From the NCBI GenBank assembly GCA_934279105.1, contig CAKQWR010000129.1:1-5721 (forward strand): a stretch of DNA of 5,721 bases, in the 5' to 3' direction. A model generated the notes under the pieces. That model made no database searches. It saw nothing but the letters and a program-made list of their open reading frames with translations, and had not been told where the DNA came from. Positions 1 through 5,429 of this stretch are shown piece after piece. Position 1 is the first letter of the stretch, and each line of letters starts with the position of its first letter. The stretch comes from an uncultured Oribacterium sp. (GTDB lineage Bacteria > Bacillota > Clostridia > Lachnospirales > Lachnospiraceae). The translations under genes and the position numbers were made by a program.

Positions 1-89
1 GCGAAAGGAAAAATCCCCCCGAAAACGCCATGTCTTTCCCCTAAAGCGCCATGATGCTCAGTGCAGTAATAGAATAAGTCATAAAGCTA

Positions 90-98
90 TGCTATAAT
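90..98 (+). promoter_or_regulatory. Extended -10 promoter of the ClbS/DfsB-family gene
   Basis: A perfect TATAAT (93-98) is preceded by TG one base upstream (90-91), which makes an extended -10 element. The expected -35 position about 17 bp upstream (near 70-75, tagaat) is a poor match to TTGACA, which is common when an extended -10 is present. Transcription would begin near 105, leaving a leader of about 40 nt before the TTG start at 146. That spacing argues against the ATG at 107, which would sit almost on the first transcribed base. Confidence 0.6.
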
Positions 99-133
99 CA
101 GAATCATTGCTCAATAGACAAACCGGAATCTAT

Positions 134-140
134 GGAGGTG
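134..140 (+). promoter_or_regulatory. Ribosome binding site that decides a TTG start
   Basis: GGAGGTG (134-140) is a near-complete Shine-Dalgarno sequence. Five T residues separate it from the in-frame TTG at 146-148. No comparable site precedes the upstream in-frame ATG at 107. This places the start of the ClbS/DfsB-family gene at the TTG. Confidence 0.75.
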
Positions 141-145
141 TTTTT

Positions 146-664
146 TTGCGAGTATACAAAAGTAAAGAAGAACTCAAAGCTGAAATCAATAAAACTTTTG
201 AAAAATATATTTCGGAGTTTGATAGCATACCAGAAGCCTTAAAAGATAAGAGGGTTGATGAGGTTGACCGGACCCCAGCAGAAAATCTTGCCTATCAGGT
301 GGGTTGGACAACATTGGTTCTTAAATGGGAGGAAGATGAAAGGAAGGGTCTTCAAGTAAAGACGCCGTCGGACGAATTCAAATGGAATCAACTTGGCGAG
401 CTGTATCAGTGGTTCACGGATACCTACGCTCATTTGTCTCTTCAAGAGTTGAAAGCCGAACTGAACGAAAATGTCAAGTCTATCTGCGCAATGATTGATT
501 CGCTCAGTGCGGATGAATTATTTAAGCCGCATATGAGAAAATGGGCTGATGATGCTACAAAAGCAGCTGTATGGGAAGTTTACAGGTTCATTCACGTTAA
601 TACTGTTGCTCCTTTCGGAACTTTTAGAACTAAGATCAGAAAATGGAAAAAGGCGGCGCTGTAA
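146..664 (+). CDS. ClbS/DfsB-family (DUF1706) four-helix bundle protein
   Basis: A 172-residue protein of the ClbS/DfsB family, a DinB-like four-helix-bundle group. The founding member, ClbS, protects colibactin producers by hydrolysing the cyclopropane warhead of the toxin. Most Firmicutes homologues have no tested substrate, so a cytoplasmic detoxifying or hydrolase role is inferred from family only. Visible signatures are an N-terminal YKSKEELKAEI helix (residues 4-14), DRTPAENLAYQVGW (41-54), TPSDEFKWNQLG (73-84), and a C-terminal block with FIHVNTVAPF (148-157) followed by a basic RTKIRKWKK end (161-169). Length fits the family (about 170 residues), so the gene looks complete. I chose the TTG at 146 over the ATG at 107 because a strong Shine-Dalgarno lies just before it and family similarity begins there. 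It is a single-gene transcript with its own promoter and terminator, and no polyketide or colibactin-like genes are visible nearby. Its DNA is richer in A+T than the right-hand operon. Confidence 0.9.
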   Translation: MRVYKSKEELKAEINKTFEKYISEFDSIPEALKDKRVDEVDRTPAENLAYQVGWTTLVLKWEEDERKGLQVKTPSDEFKWNQLGELYQWFTDTYAHLSLQELKAELNENVKSICAMIDSLSADELFKPHMRKWADDATKAAVWEVYRFIHVNTVAPFGTFRTKIRKWKKAAL

Positions 665-700
665 CTTCCGGTTCATCAAGCCAATATGCCCTTAAAACAC

Positions 701-744
701 GAGCGGCGGGACAGACTCTATCTGTCCCGCCGCTCTGCTTTTTC
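701..744 (+). terminator. Rho-independent terminator, possibly bidirectional
   Basis: A perfect 15-bp stem (701-715 pairing with 721-735) encloses a 5-nt loop (ctcta) and is followed by tgctttttc. It lies 36 bp after the ClbS-family stop codon. On the minus strand the stem is followed by a weaker T run (gtgtttt), so it could also stop transcripts from the convergent AraC gene, which ends at 995. Confidence 0.9.
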
Positions 745-994
745 AGCGGTCAAAGTTTTACTTGTGCGTAGACTCTTTGCAGCCCCGCGCGTACGGTTAA
801 TTCCGCCCAGCACTAACATCGATGTGTATGCCGCTGCTGAGCAACTCACATCTCAAATGATATAGTTTCCGCTGGGCAAGATCTTCCTCGAAATGTGCTG
901 CCTACTATTCTGATTTTTCAAGGGAAGATGCAATCTTTGTAATTTCCATCCAAGTAACCACAAAAGAATACACCTGTGTCTTTGCTCTTATGTT
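745..994. other. Intergenic region with a possible gene remnant on the minus strand
   Basis: This 250-bp stretch between the convergent ClbS-family and AraC genes holds no complete gene. On the minus strand a 34-codon open stretch (901 down to 800, stop TAA at 797-799) reads as a plausible protein C-terminus, with AHFEEDLAQRKLYHLR and then CELLSSGIHIDVSAGRN. It has no start codon and is preceded by two consecutive TAG codons (902-907). The same frame is also open from the AraC stop down to that double stop. I do not recognise the family, and whether it is a remnant of a real gene is only a guess. No RNA gene, terminator or promoter was recognised here. Confidence 0.25.
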
Positions 995-1981
995 TCAGAA
1001 TGGTAAGCTCCTCTTATATTCGCTCGGAGTGCATCCAAACTTTTTTCGGAAGGCGTCGCTGAAATGGCTGATGTTGCTGTACCCCACCAACCCTGCTATG
1101 TCTTTCACCTGAGCATCGGGCGCGGACAACAGTTCGCAGGCGTGCTCCATGCGGCGATTTAACATATATTGATATATGGTGATTCCATAGTGCTTTCGAA
1201 ATATCTCACGGAGTTTGGATTCACACATAAAGTGCTGTTTGGAGAGCTCCGCGATGGTCACGGGTTCCAGAAATCCCTCATCTATCTGTCGCCTGACCCG
1301 AAGTAACACCTCGCTATCCGCCCAGCTCAACGATCCCTTCACAGCAACAGAATTCTGATCCATCATCTCGTTCGCAAAGGCGGCAACAAGTTCCAGTATC
1401 TTCCCTTCTTGATACAATGACTTTGCACAGTCATTATAGTTACACTGCAATATCTGGCGTATTGTGGCTTCTATGGTAGCGGTGATTCTATGTTTTGGAG
1501 GAGTTTTACCCCCGCTAAAGGCGGTGCAAGCCTTTTTCTTCTGCAAACCATCCATCACAGAGCGAAACCGACAGGGATGCAGGTTCAGCCCGACACCTAT
1601 ATATCTCTGTCCTGCCTCATAGATATTTTCCGCATCAAACAGACCGCTGCCGTATACGCAGCAATCTCCCTTTTCCAACAACGTTTTTTTGTTTCTGCCC
1701 GAAGCCTTCCACTCCAATGCGTCGGAAAGAGAGAAAATGACGGAAAAAGAATCCTTATACACTTGCTCCCGCAATACTGTGTCCCTGTAAAACATTACAT
1801 CGCAGATATACATCTCGATATTGGGGCACGGTGAAATATAGCGGAAATATCCTTCTCCAATATCGCTTGGCAAAGCAACCTGATTGTCTTTCATAATACC
1901 GCAAAGCTGCTGCATTGCGGGGGAGAAAAAGTCGCTGCGATCCGTTTGCCCATGAAGAAAATCATATTGTGCTTCTTGCAT
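995..1981 (-). CDS. AraC-family transcriptional regulator, PchR-like
   Basis: A 328-residue DNA-binding regulator. The C-terminal 100 residues form the standard AraC double helix-turn-helix. The first helix-turn-helix is around 241-264 (TIAELSKQHFMCESKLREIF), and the second around 290-322 carries VKDIAGLVGYSNISHFSDAF and ends in GCTPSEY, the family signature. The arrangement (SKLREIFRKHYGITIYQYML) resembles PchR-type siderophore/metal regulators. The N-terminal 220 residues are a variable sensor domain of unknown ligand. The start is set at the ATG at 1979-1981, eight bases after AAGGAGGT; an upstream in-frame ATG at 2005 lies before that site and would be less well placed. It is transcribed in the same direction as the right-hand operon but lies beyond a terminator-like hairpin, so it probably has its own promoter. 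I infer, from adjacency only, that it regulates the metal-transporter/methyltransferase operon. A minus-strand -10-like TATATA sits near 2009-2014 without a good -35. Confidence 0.9.
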   Translation of the reverse strand: MQEAQYDFLHGQTDRSDFFSPAMQQLCGIMKDNQVALPSDIGEGYFRYISPCPNIEMYICDVMFYRDTVLREQVYKDSFSVIFSLSDALEWKASGRNKKTLLEKGDCCVYGSGLFDAENIYEAGQRYIGVGLNLHPCRFRSVMDGLQKKKACTAFSGGKTPPKHRITATIEATIRQILQCNYNDCAKSLYQEGKILELVAAFANEMMDQNSVAVKGSLSWADSEVLLRVRRQIDEGFLEPVTIAELSKQHFMCESKLREIFRKHYGITIYQYMLNRRMEHACELLSAPDAQVKDIAGLVGYSNISHFSDAFRKKFGCTPSEYKRSLPF

Positions 1982-1989
1982 ACCAGACC

Positions 1990-1997
1990 ACCTCCTT
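1990..1997 (-). promoter_or_regulatory. Strong ribosome binding site of the AraC-family gene
   Basis: On the minus strand this reads AAGGAGGT, a full Shine-Dalgarno core, followed by an 8-nt spacer and the ATG at 1979-1981. It lies inside the longer open frame that starts at 2005, so it decides in favour of the shorter, 328-residue protein. Confidence 0.8.
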
Positions 1998-2058
1998 CGG
2001 TGCATGGCTATATATTTTTATGTAGCTGGGCTTGTTTTATCTCTTTGGCTCTGCGCGG

Positions 2059-2120
2059 CAGTTGAACTGCTCTAACCTCTGGCTGGAAGAGAAGGCAGGC
2101 CGCCTGTATGCAGTCTGCCT
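2059..2120. repeat. 62-bp dispersed repeat, copy 1
   Basis: This segment matches 5616-5677 along its whole 62-bp length. The right 28 bases (aggcaggc, a variable base, then cctgtatgcagtctgcct) are nearly identical, and the left part is more diverged but keeps cagtt and ctaac at the same positions. The right part is the terminator-like hairpin described separately. Copies lie just upstream of the AraC gene and just upstream of the YgbA remnant, so they bracket the operon. It encodes no protein that I can recognise. It may be a common intergenic element of the genome or the trace of a rearrangement. Confidence 0.65.
2087..2120 (-). terminator. Terminator-like hairpin after the operon
   Basis: AGGCAGGC (2093-2100) pairs with GTCTGCCT (2113-2120) around a 12-nt loop. 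Read on the minus strand, one pair becomes an A-C mismatch and the stem is followed by the pyrimidine run tctcttcc. It sits between the last operon gene (membrane methyltransferase, ends 2296) and the AraC gene, where an operon terminator is expected. The U-tract is imperfect, so strength is uncertain. Confidence 0.5.
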
Positions 2121-2127
2121 CAATCCC

Positions 2128-2147
2128 GCTTGTACAAGCCCATGGGC
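2128..2147. repeat. Two overlapping perfect palindromes
   Basis: GCTTGTACAAGC (2128-2139) and GCCCATGGGC (2138-2147) are both perfect palindromes and share two bases. They lie in the gap between the operon terminator-like hairpin and the hydrolase-tail remnant, upstream of the AraC gene. They could be operator half-sites for a dimeric regulator or the trace of a mobile element end, but nothing in the sequence decides this. Confidence 0.35.
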
Positions 2148-2184
2148 AGCTATGTGGCATAATCGCGCAGGGATCTTAATGTTA

Positions 2185-2295
2185 CCGCCTTGCTTCTATG
2201 CAAAAATCGCAGCGGTCGTTGCCACGCCCCAGCGTCTTGGTTCTTTGTCAAAGGAACTTCGGATGCAGACCGGAATTGCTGATGTCATCGCCGCT
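2185..2295 (-). pseudogene. Decayed C-terminal tail of an ATC-hydrolase-like gene (copy A)
   Basis: Starting at the codon right after the stop of the membrane methyltransferase and in the same frame, the minus strand reads DISNSGLHPKFL, a TGA stop (2248-2250), QRTKTLGRGNDRCDFCI and a final TAA (2182-2184). The pattern LHPKL, RTKTLGRG, DRCDFC is the C-terminal signature of the L-2-amino-thiazoline-4-carboxylate hydrolase family. The intact member at 4045-4746 has LLHAKLVRTTT, then CRCDY, at the same place. The N-terminal four fifths of the protein is absent, there is no start codon, and the frame carries an internal stop, so it cannot be functional. Copy B (3080-3241) aligns to it without gaps over 2198-2291, mostly with synonymous differences. 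I infer a methyltransferase-hydrolase gene pair that lost most of the hydrolase by deletion. Confidence 0.65.
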
Positions 2296-3087
2296 TTACT
2301 TTCTTCCCACCAGCAATGTTGAGCCGCGAAGCATCAGGTGCTTGGCCTCCTTCGGCGTCATAAAGCTGCCGTCTGTCGTGTCCATCAGCTCCACGCGCTC
2401 ATAGCCCATGTCCCTGAGCTTTTGGACAAACGCCTGCATATCCCCGTATCTATGGGGCGACATCAGGTCGTGGATGGCAAACGTTCCGCCCTTTTTCAGC
2501 ACCCGCAACGTTTCCAGCAGAAGCTGCTGCTTGTCCTTCCCCGCGATATTGTGATAGACATAGTTGCTGGTCACCGCGTCGAAGCTCTCGTCGGGGAAAT
2601 CCAGTTTTAAGGCGTTCCCGCGTTGGAACGAAGCGTTTTTCGCACCCTCCGCAGCAGCGTTTTTTTCGCACAGCGGCAGACTGAAGGAGGCGTATTCCTT
2701 GCCCCAGCGGTCAATGCCGACCATTTTTCCCTGGGGATTGCGCTTTGCGCAGGCAATGGTCAGCGCGCCGCTGCCGCAGCCGATGTCCAGCCCCACGCCA
2801 CCCTCCGGGAGCGTGATATGCTCCGCCGTACCGTCAATGATCTGCTTTGAGAGCTTGCGCTTACCGTCATAGGAAAAGCTCCGATAGGCATACACGCACC
2901 ACTCGGTGTACCTTGCACAGACGACAAAGGCGATGCCGAATACCACGCCCAGCACGACGCGCAGCTTTCTGCTCACACCGATGCCGAATACGCCGAAAAC
3001 GAGCAGCAGTGCAAGGGACAGCACCGTCTCCGCGATGAGCAAAAACAGCATTTCCTTGGGGATCCAGTTTTTATAGTCAGGCTTCAT
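2296..3087 (-). CDS. Membrane-anchored class I SAM-dependent methyltransferase
   Basis: A 263-residue protein in two parts. Residues 12-37 and 42-60 are two closely spaced hydrophobic segments that should form a membrane hairpin and anchor the enzyme with the catalytic part on the cytoplasmic side. Residues 90-263 are a Rossmann-fold methyltransferase with the SAM-binding motif GLDIGCGSG (99-107), acidic D126 in VGIDRWG, a GNALKLDFPDESFD block (157-170) and VLKKGGTF (197-203). The methyl acceptor cannot be read from the sequence. The start is the ATG at 3085-3087, eight bases after AAGGAGT. It is the last gene of the operon, 154 bp after the ZIP gene, with that gap filled by a hydrolase-tail remnant. 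A second such remnant follows its own stop codon directly. The membrane anchor distinguishes it from the soluble methyltransferase at 4762-5367, so the two are probably not interchangeable. Confidence 0.9.
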   Translation of the reverse strand: MKPDYKNWIPKEMLFLLIAETVLSLALLLVFGVFGIGVSRKLRVVLGVVFGIAFVVCARYTEWCVYAYRSFSYDGKRKLSKQIIDGTAEHITLPEGGVGLDIGCGSGALTIACAKRNPQGKMVGIDRWGKEYASFSLPLCEKNAAAEGAKNASFQRGNALKLDFPDESFDAVTSNYVYHNIAGKDKQQLLLETLRVLKKGGTFAIHDLMSPHRYGDMQAFVQKLRDMGYERVELMDTTDGSFMTPKEAKHLMLRGSTLLVGRK

Positions 3088-3241
3088 TCTTGGGACTCCT
3101 TTCTTTTCTAACGGTCTTCATGCAAAAATTCCGGCGGTCGTCGCCGCGACCGAGCGTTTTCGTCCGATGCCCGACGAGCTTCGGATGCAGACCGGCGTAG
3201 CTGATGTCATAGCTGTCGCAAAAGCAGCGGCACAGCCGCGC
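3080..3241 (-). pseudogene. Decayed C-terminal tail of an ATC-hydrolase-like gene (copy B)
   Basis: The 54 codons following the ZIP stop codon stay open on the minus strand, in the ZIP frame, until TGA at 3077-3079. They read LCRCFCDSYDISYAGLHPKL, then HRTKTLGRGDDRRNFC. This matches the C-terminal region of ATC-hydrolase-family proteins (LC..DY, LH.KL, RT.T, G, CD[FY]); compare LCNVDYASMELLHAKL in the intact gene at 4045-4746. The usual CD pair is RN here, whereas copy A keeps CD. There is no start codon or ribosome site at its beginning, and its end overlaps the start of the membrane methyltransferase, so I regard it as a fossil and not a gene. The recognisable part is 3119-3241. The last codons, including the ribosome site for the next gene, are probably chance read-through. 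Confidence 0.6.
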
Positions 3242-4018
3242 CTATCCCAGCGCCACATCCAGCGTCATCATCACGCTAAAGCCCACGGCAAAGAAAACCG
3301 TGCCGATGTTGGAGTGCTTCCCCTGCGACATTTCCGGGATCAGCTCCTCCACCACCACATAGAGCATAGCGCCCGCCGCAAAGCTCAGAAAATACGGCAG
3401 CGCCGGGATCACCAGCTGCGCGGCGAGAAGCGTCAGCACCGCGCCGATGGGCTCCACCACGCCGGAGAGCACGCCGCCGAAAAATGCCTTGCCCTTGCTC
3501 TCGCCCTCCGCCCGCAGCGGCATGGAGATGATCGCGCCCTCGGGGAAGTTTTGAATGGCGATGCCAAGGGAAAGGACAAGCGCGCTTGCCGCCGTGATCT
3601 GCGCGTTCCCCGCGAGGAAGCCCGCGTACATGACGCCAACTGCCATGCCCTCCGGAATGTTATGCAGGGTCACTGCCAACACCATCATGGTGGTGCGGCC
3701 CAGCCTGCTTTTCGGGCCCTCCGCCTGATTGCTTCCCACATGAAGGTGGGGAATCAGATGGTCAAGCAGGAGCAAAAACAGCACACCGACCCAGAAGCCG
3801 ATAAAGGCAGGAAGGAAAGACAGCTTGCCCATGCCCTCCGACTGCTCAATGGCGGGAATCAGCAGGCTCCAGATGGACGCCGCCACCATCACCCCGGCAG
3901 CAAAGCCCGCAAGGGCGCGCTGCACCAGATCACCAAGGGACTTTTTCATAAAGAACACGCAGGCCGCGCCGAGGGTAGTCCCGAGAAAGGGAATCAAAAT
4001 TCCGAGAAAAGTTTCCAT
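3242..4018 (-). CDS. ZIP-family divalent metal transporter (GufA/ZupT-like)
   Basis: A 258-residue integral membrane protein with about eight hydrophobic helices, which imports zinc and related divalent cations into the cytoplasm. The family's binuclear metal site is intact: HNIPEG (119-124), QNFPEG (156-161) and E189 in VVEPIGA. These line up with the ligands known from a bacterial ZIP structure (H119, N120, E123, Q156, N157, E160, E189). VVVEELIPE (221-229) is a further conserved block in the late helices. A short variable loop after the third helix holds HLIPHLHVG, histidines that may handle metal. Length is typical for bacterial members. I set the start at the ATG at 4016-4018 because GGCGGTGA lies 5 bases before it; the in-frame GTG at 4025-4027 overlaps that site. 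It follows the ATC hydrolase gene by 26 bp, which supports co-transcription. Metal specificity cannot be read from the sequence. Confidence 0.93.
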   Translation of the reverse strand: METFLGILIPFLGTTLGAACVFFMKKSLGDLVQRALAGFAAGVMVAASIWSLLIPAIEQSEGMGKLSFLPAFIGFWVGVLFLLLLDHLIPHLHVGSNQAEGPKSRLGRTTMMVLAVTLHNIPEGMAVGVMYAGFLAGNAQITAASALVLSLGIAIQNFPEGAIISMPLRAEGESKGKAFFGGVLSGVVEPIGAVLTLLAAQLVIPALPYFLSFAAGAMLYVVVEELIPEMSQGKHSNIGTVFFAVGFSVMMTLDVALG

Positions 4019-4023
4019 TCGTC

Positions 4024-4031
4024 TCACCGCC
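4024..4031 (-). promoter_or_regulatory. Ribosome binding site that sets the ZIP start
   Basis: On the minus strand this reads GGCGGTGA, seven of eight bases of the ideal GGAGGTGA, with a 5-nt spacer to the ATG at 4016-4018. It contains the alternative GTG start (4025-4027), which therefore cannot use it. The shorter protein is favoured. Confidence 0.65.
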
Positions 4032-4044
4032 TTTGCGTTAATTG

Positions 4045-4746
4045 TTATTTATTTTTCCGAAATCCGGCCTCGTCCCGGTATTCGGGATGTTCCTTTAAGT
4101 ATGGGTCTTTGTCGCCGCAGATGGTATAGTCGCACCGGCAGCCGTCCACGCAGGTGGTCGTCCGCACGAGTTTGGCATGGAGCAGTTCCATGGACGCATA
4201 GTCCACATTGCAGAGGGCGGGCATGATGTCCGTAAGGCCGTGTTGGATAGCAAACTCCGCTGCCGGACACGATGTAAATTCATAATAGATGGGCTTGCCG
4301 TTTTCATAAGGCGCAACCGCCATCTCGTAATCGTGCCATTTATCACAGCCGCTTTTCGCCCGCACAAACGCCCTGTACATCAGCTTCCTCCAGAACGGCT
4401 TGTTGCAGTCCACGAACCGCAGCCTGCGAAAGGTCGGCAGGATCAGGTTTTCCTCCATCTCCTCGATCTCGCGGAAGGATGTGACGGCTTTGCAGACTGT
4501 GTAGTAGCTCATGATGGCGATGCAGTCGTAGGTGCCGCCTACGCCGTTGTGGAAGTTCCGTTTGCCGTCCAAATCGGTACGCCAGTCGGAGAGAAAGCCC
4601 GCGTACTGCCGCTGTACCTGTTCCCAAACCGCCTCCCGCTCTGCTTCTGAGTAGTGCAGGGCGATCTTCGCCCGTATCTCCTTCTTGCAGGGCCTGGAAT
4701 ACAGCACATGGCATTTGCGGTCGAATAGGAGCTTCTTGTCCTTCAC
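4045..4746 (-). CDS. L-2-amino-thiazoline-4-carboxylate hydrolase-family protein
   Basis: A 233-residue predicted cytoplasmic protein of the ATC hydrolase family. The named activity opens the ring of L-2-amino-thiazoline-4-carboxylate on the bacterial route to L-cysteine; most Firmicutes members are untested, so the substrate is open. Family features visible are GGTYDCIAIMSYY (70-82), the cysteine-centred FTSCPAAEFAIQHGL (157-171), LCNVDYASMELLHAKL (178-193) and RTTT followed by CVDGCRCDY (195-207). The protein is unusually rich in cysteine, with C160, C179, C199, C203, C205 and C210 clustered in the last third, and it continues about 25 residues past the CDY motif (KEHPEYRDEAGF). The start is GTG at 4744-4746; GGGAG lies about 10 bases upstream and no better in-frame start is nearby. 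It begins 15 bp after the soluble methyltransferase and ends 26 bp before the ZIP gene, a tight operon arrangement. Two decayed relatives of its 3' end occur downstream in the same operon. Confidence 0.82.
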   Translation of the reverse strand: MKDKKLLFDRKCHVLYSRPCKKEIRAKIALHYSEAEREAVWEQVQRQYAGFLSDWRTDLDGKRNFHNGVGGTYDCIAIMSYYTVCKAVTSFREIEEMEENLILPTFRRLRFVDCNKPFWRKLMYRAFVRAKSGCDKWHDYEMAVAPYENGKPIYYEFTSCPAAEFAIQHGLTDIMPALCNVDYASMELLHAKLVRTTTCVDGCRCDYTICGDKDPYLKEHPEYRDEAGFRKNK

Positions 4747-4761
4747 CTGTCTGCTTCTCCC

Positions 4762-5367
4762 TCATTTCCGCGCCGTGATGCAGAGCCAGCTTTTCTTTTT
4801 GTGTATCTGCACCTCGTAAAAGCCCGCCTGCTCCAGATGCGCCTTTAATTCAATGTCCTTGTAGATGGTCATGCCGCCGATGATTTCCGTCCACTTCTCG
4901 TCCTTGTCCGTATCGCCATTGCTCTCGTTGCAGATGAGAAAGGTCCCGCCGGGCTTCAGCACCCGATAAAGCTCTCGGAAGCACTGCGACAGGTCAGGCC
5001 AGAAATAGACGGTTTCAAAGGCCGTTACCGCATCGAACCAGTTATCAGCAAACATCATATCCGCCACGCTGCCTTGCAGAACGGCGCAGCGGCCCTCTGC
5101 GATGGCGACCTCGTTGACCTTTTTTGTTTTCTCCACGCTGACGGGCGAATAGTCGATGCCGTTGACGATAGCCTGCGGGCATTTTTTCAGCAGCCTTTTC
5201 ATGTTCGCACCGCCGCCGCAGCCGCAGTCCAGCACCTTGGCGTCCGGCGCGGCATTCAGAAATTGAAGTCCCCACCGCGCTACAGGACTGTGACCGAGAT
5301 TCATCATGGCGACCATGAGCTTCCCGCCAAAGCCCTCGGGCTTGCGGGTATTTTCAAAGAATGACAT
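4762..5367 (-). CDS. Soluble class I SAM-dependent methyltransferase
   Basis: A 201-residue cytoplasmic methyltransferase with no membrane segment. It has the SAM-binding motif VLDCGCGGG (45-53), the acidic ribose-binding residue D72 in GIDYSPVSVEK, an ETVYFWPDL block (118-126) and VLKPGGTFLICNE (136-148). The C-terminus (HLEQAGFYEVQIHKKKSW) is the usual last strand and helix of this fold. The methyl acceptor is not evident; the relatives I recognise are annotated only as class I methyltransferases. The ATG at 5365-5367 follows GGAGGTG by 4 bases, a strong site. It is the first intact gene of the operon, preceded by the YgbA remnant and followed after 15 bp by the ATC hydrolase gene. That methyltransferase-hydrolase adjacency recurs in decayed form at 2185-3087. 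Confidence 0.9.
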   Translation of the reverse strand: MSFFENTRKPEGFGGKLMVAMMNLGHSPVARWGLQFLNAAPDAKVLDCGCGGGANMKRLLKKCPQAIVNGIDYSPVSVEKTKKVNEVAIAEGRCAVLQGSVADMMFADNWFDAVTAFETVYFWPDLSQCFRELYRVLKPGGTFLICNESNGDTDKDEKWTEIIGGMTIYKDIELKAHLEQAGFYEVQIHKKKSWLCITARK

Positions 5368-5429
5368 ATCACACCTCCGTTTTCACACATTCCGCATAGG
5401 TCAGCGGGAACGAGGCTTTCAAAGCACCG

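Noticed and set aside
107..145. Upstream ATG start for the ClbS-family gene
   Set aside because: It lies about two bases from the predicted transcription start, has no ribosome site and adds 13 residues outside the family alignment. The TTG at 146 has GGAGGTG at good spacing.
1490..1834. Plus-strand frame of 114 codons inside the AraC gene
   Set aside because: Antisense to the AraC sensor domain, without recognisable motifs. A GGAG stands close before its ATG, but this is most likely chance.
2032..2322. Plus-strand frame of 96 codons between the AraC and methyltransferase genes
   Set aside because: It runs across the repeat hairpin and the hydrolase-tail remnant and then into the methyltransferase gene on the other strand. 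No family recognised and no convincing ribosome site.
3167..4129. Long plus-strand open frame of 320 codons opposite the ZIP gene
   Set aside because: The translation is rich in Arg, His, Gln and Lys with no recognisable domain. It is the antisense shadow of the GC-rich ZIP gene, whose own frame has clear transmembrane helices and metal-site motifs.
4177..4650. Plus-strand frame of 157 codons opposite the ATC hydrolase gene
   Set aside because: No domain, no good ribosome site, and fully antisense to a recognisable family gene.
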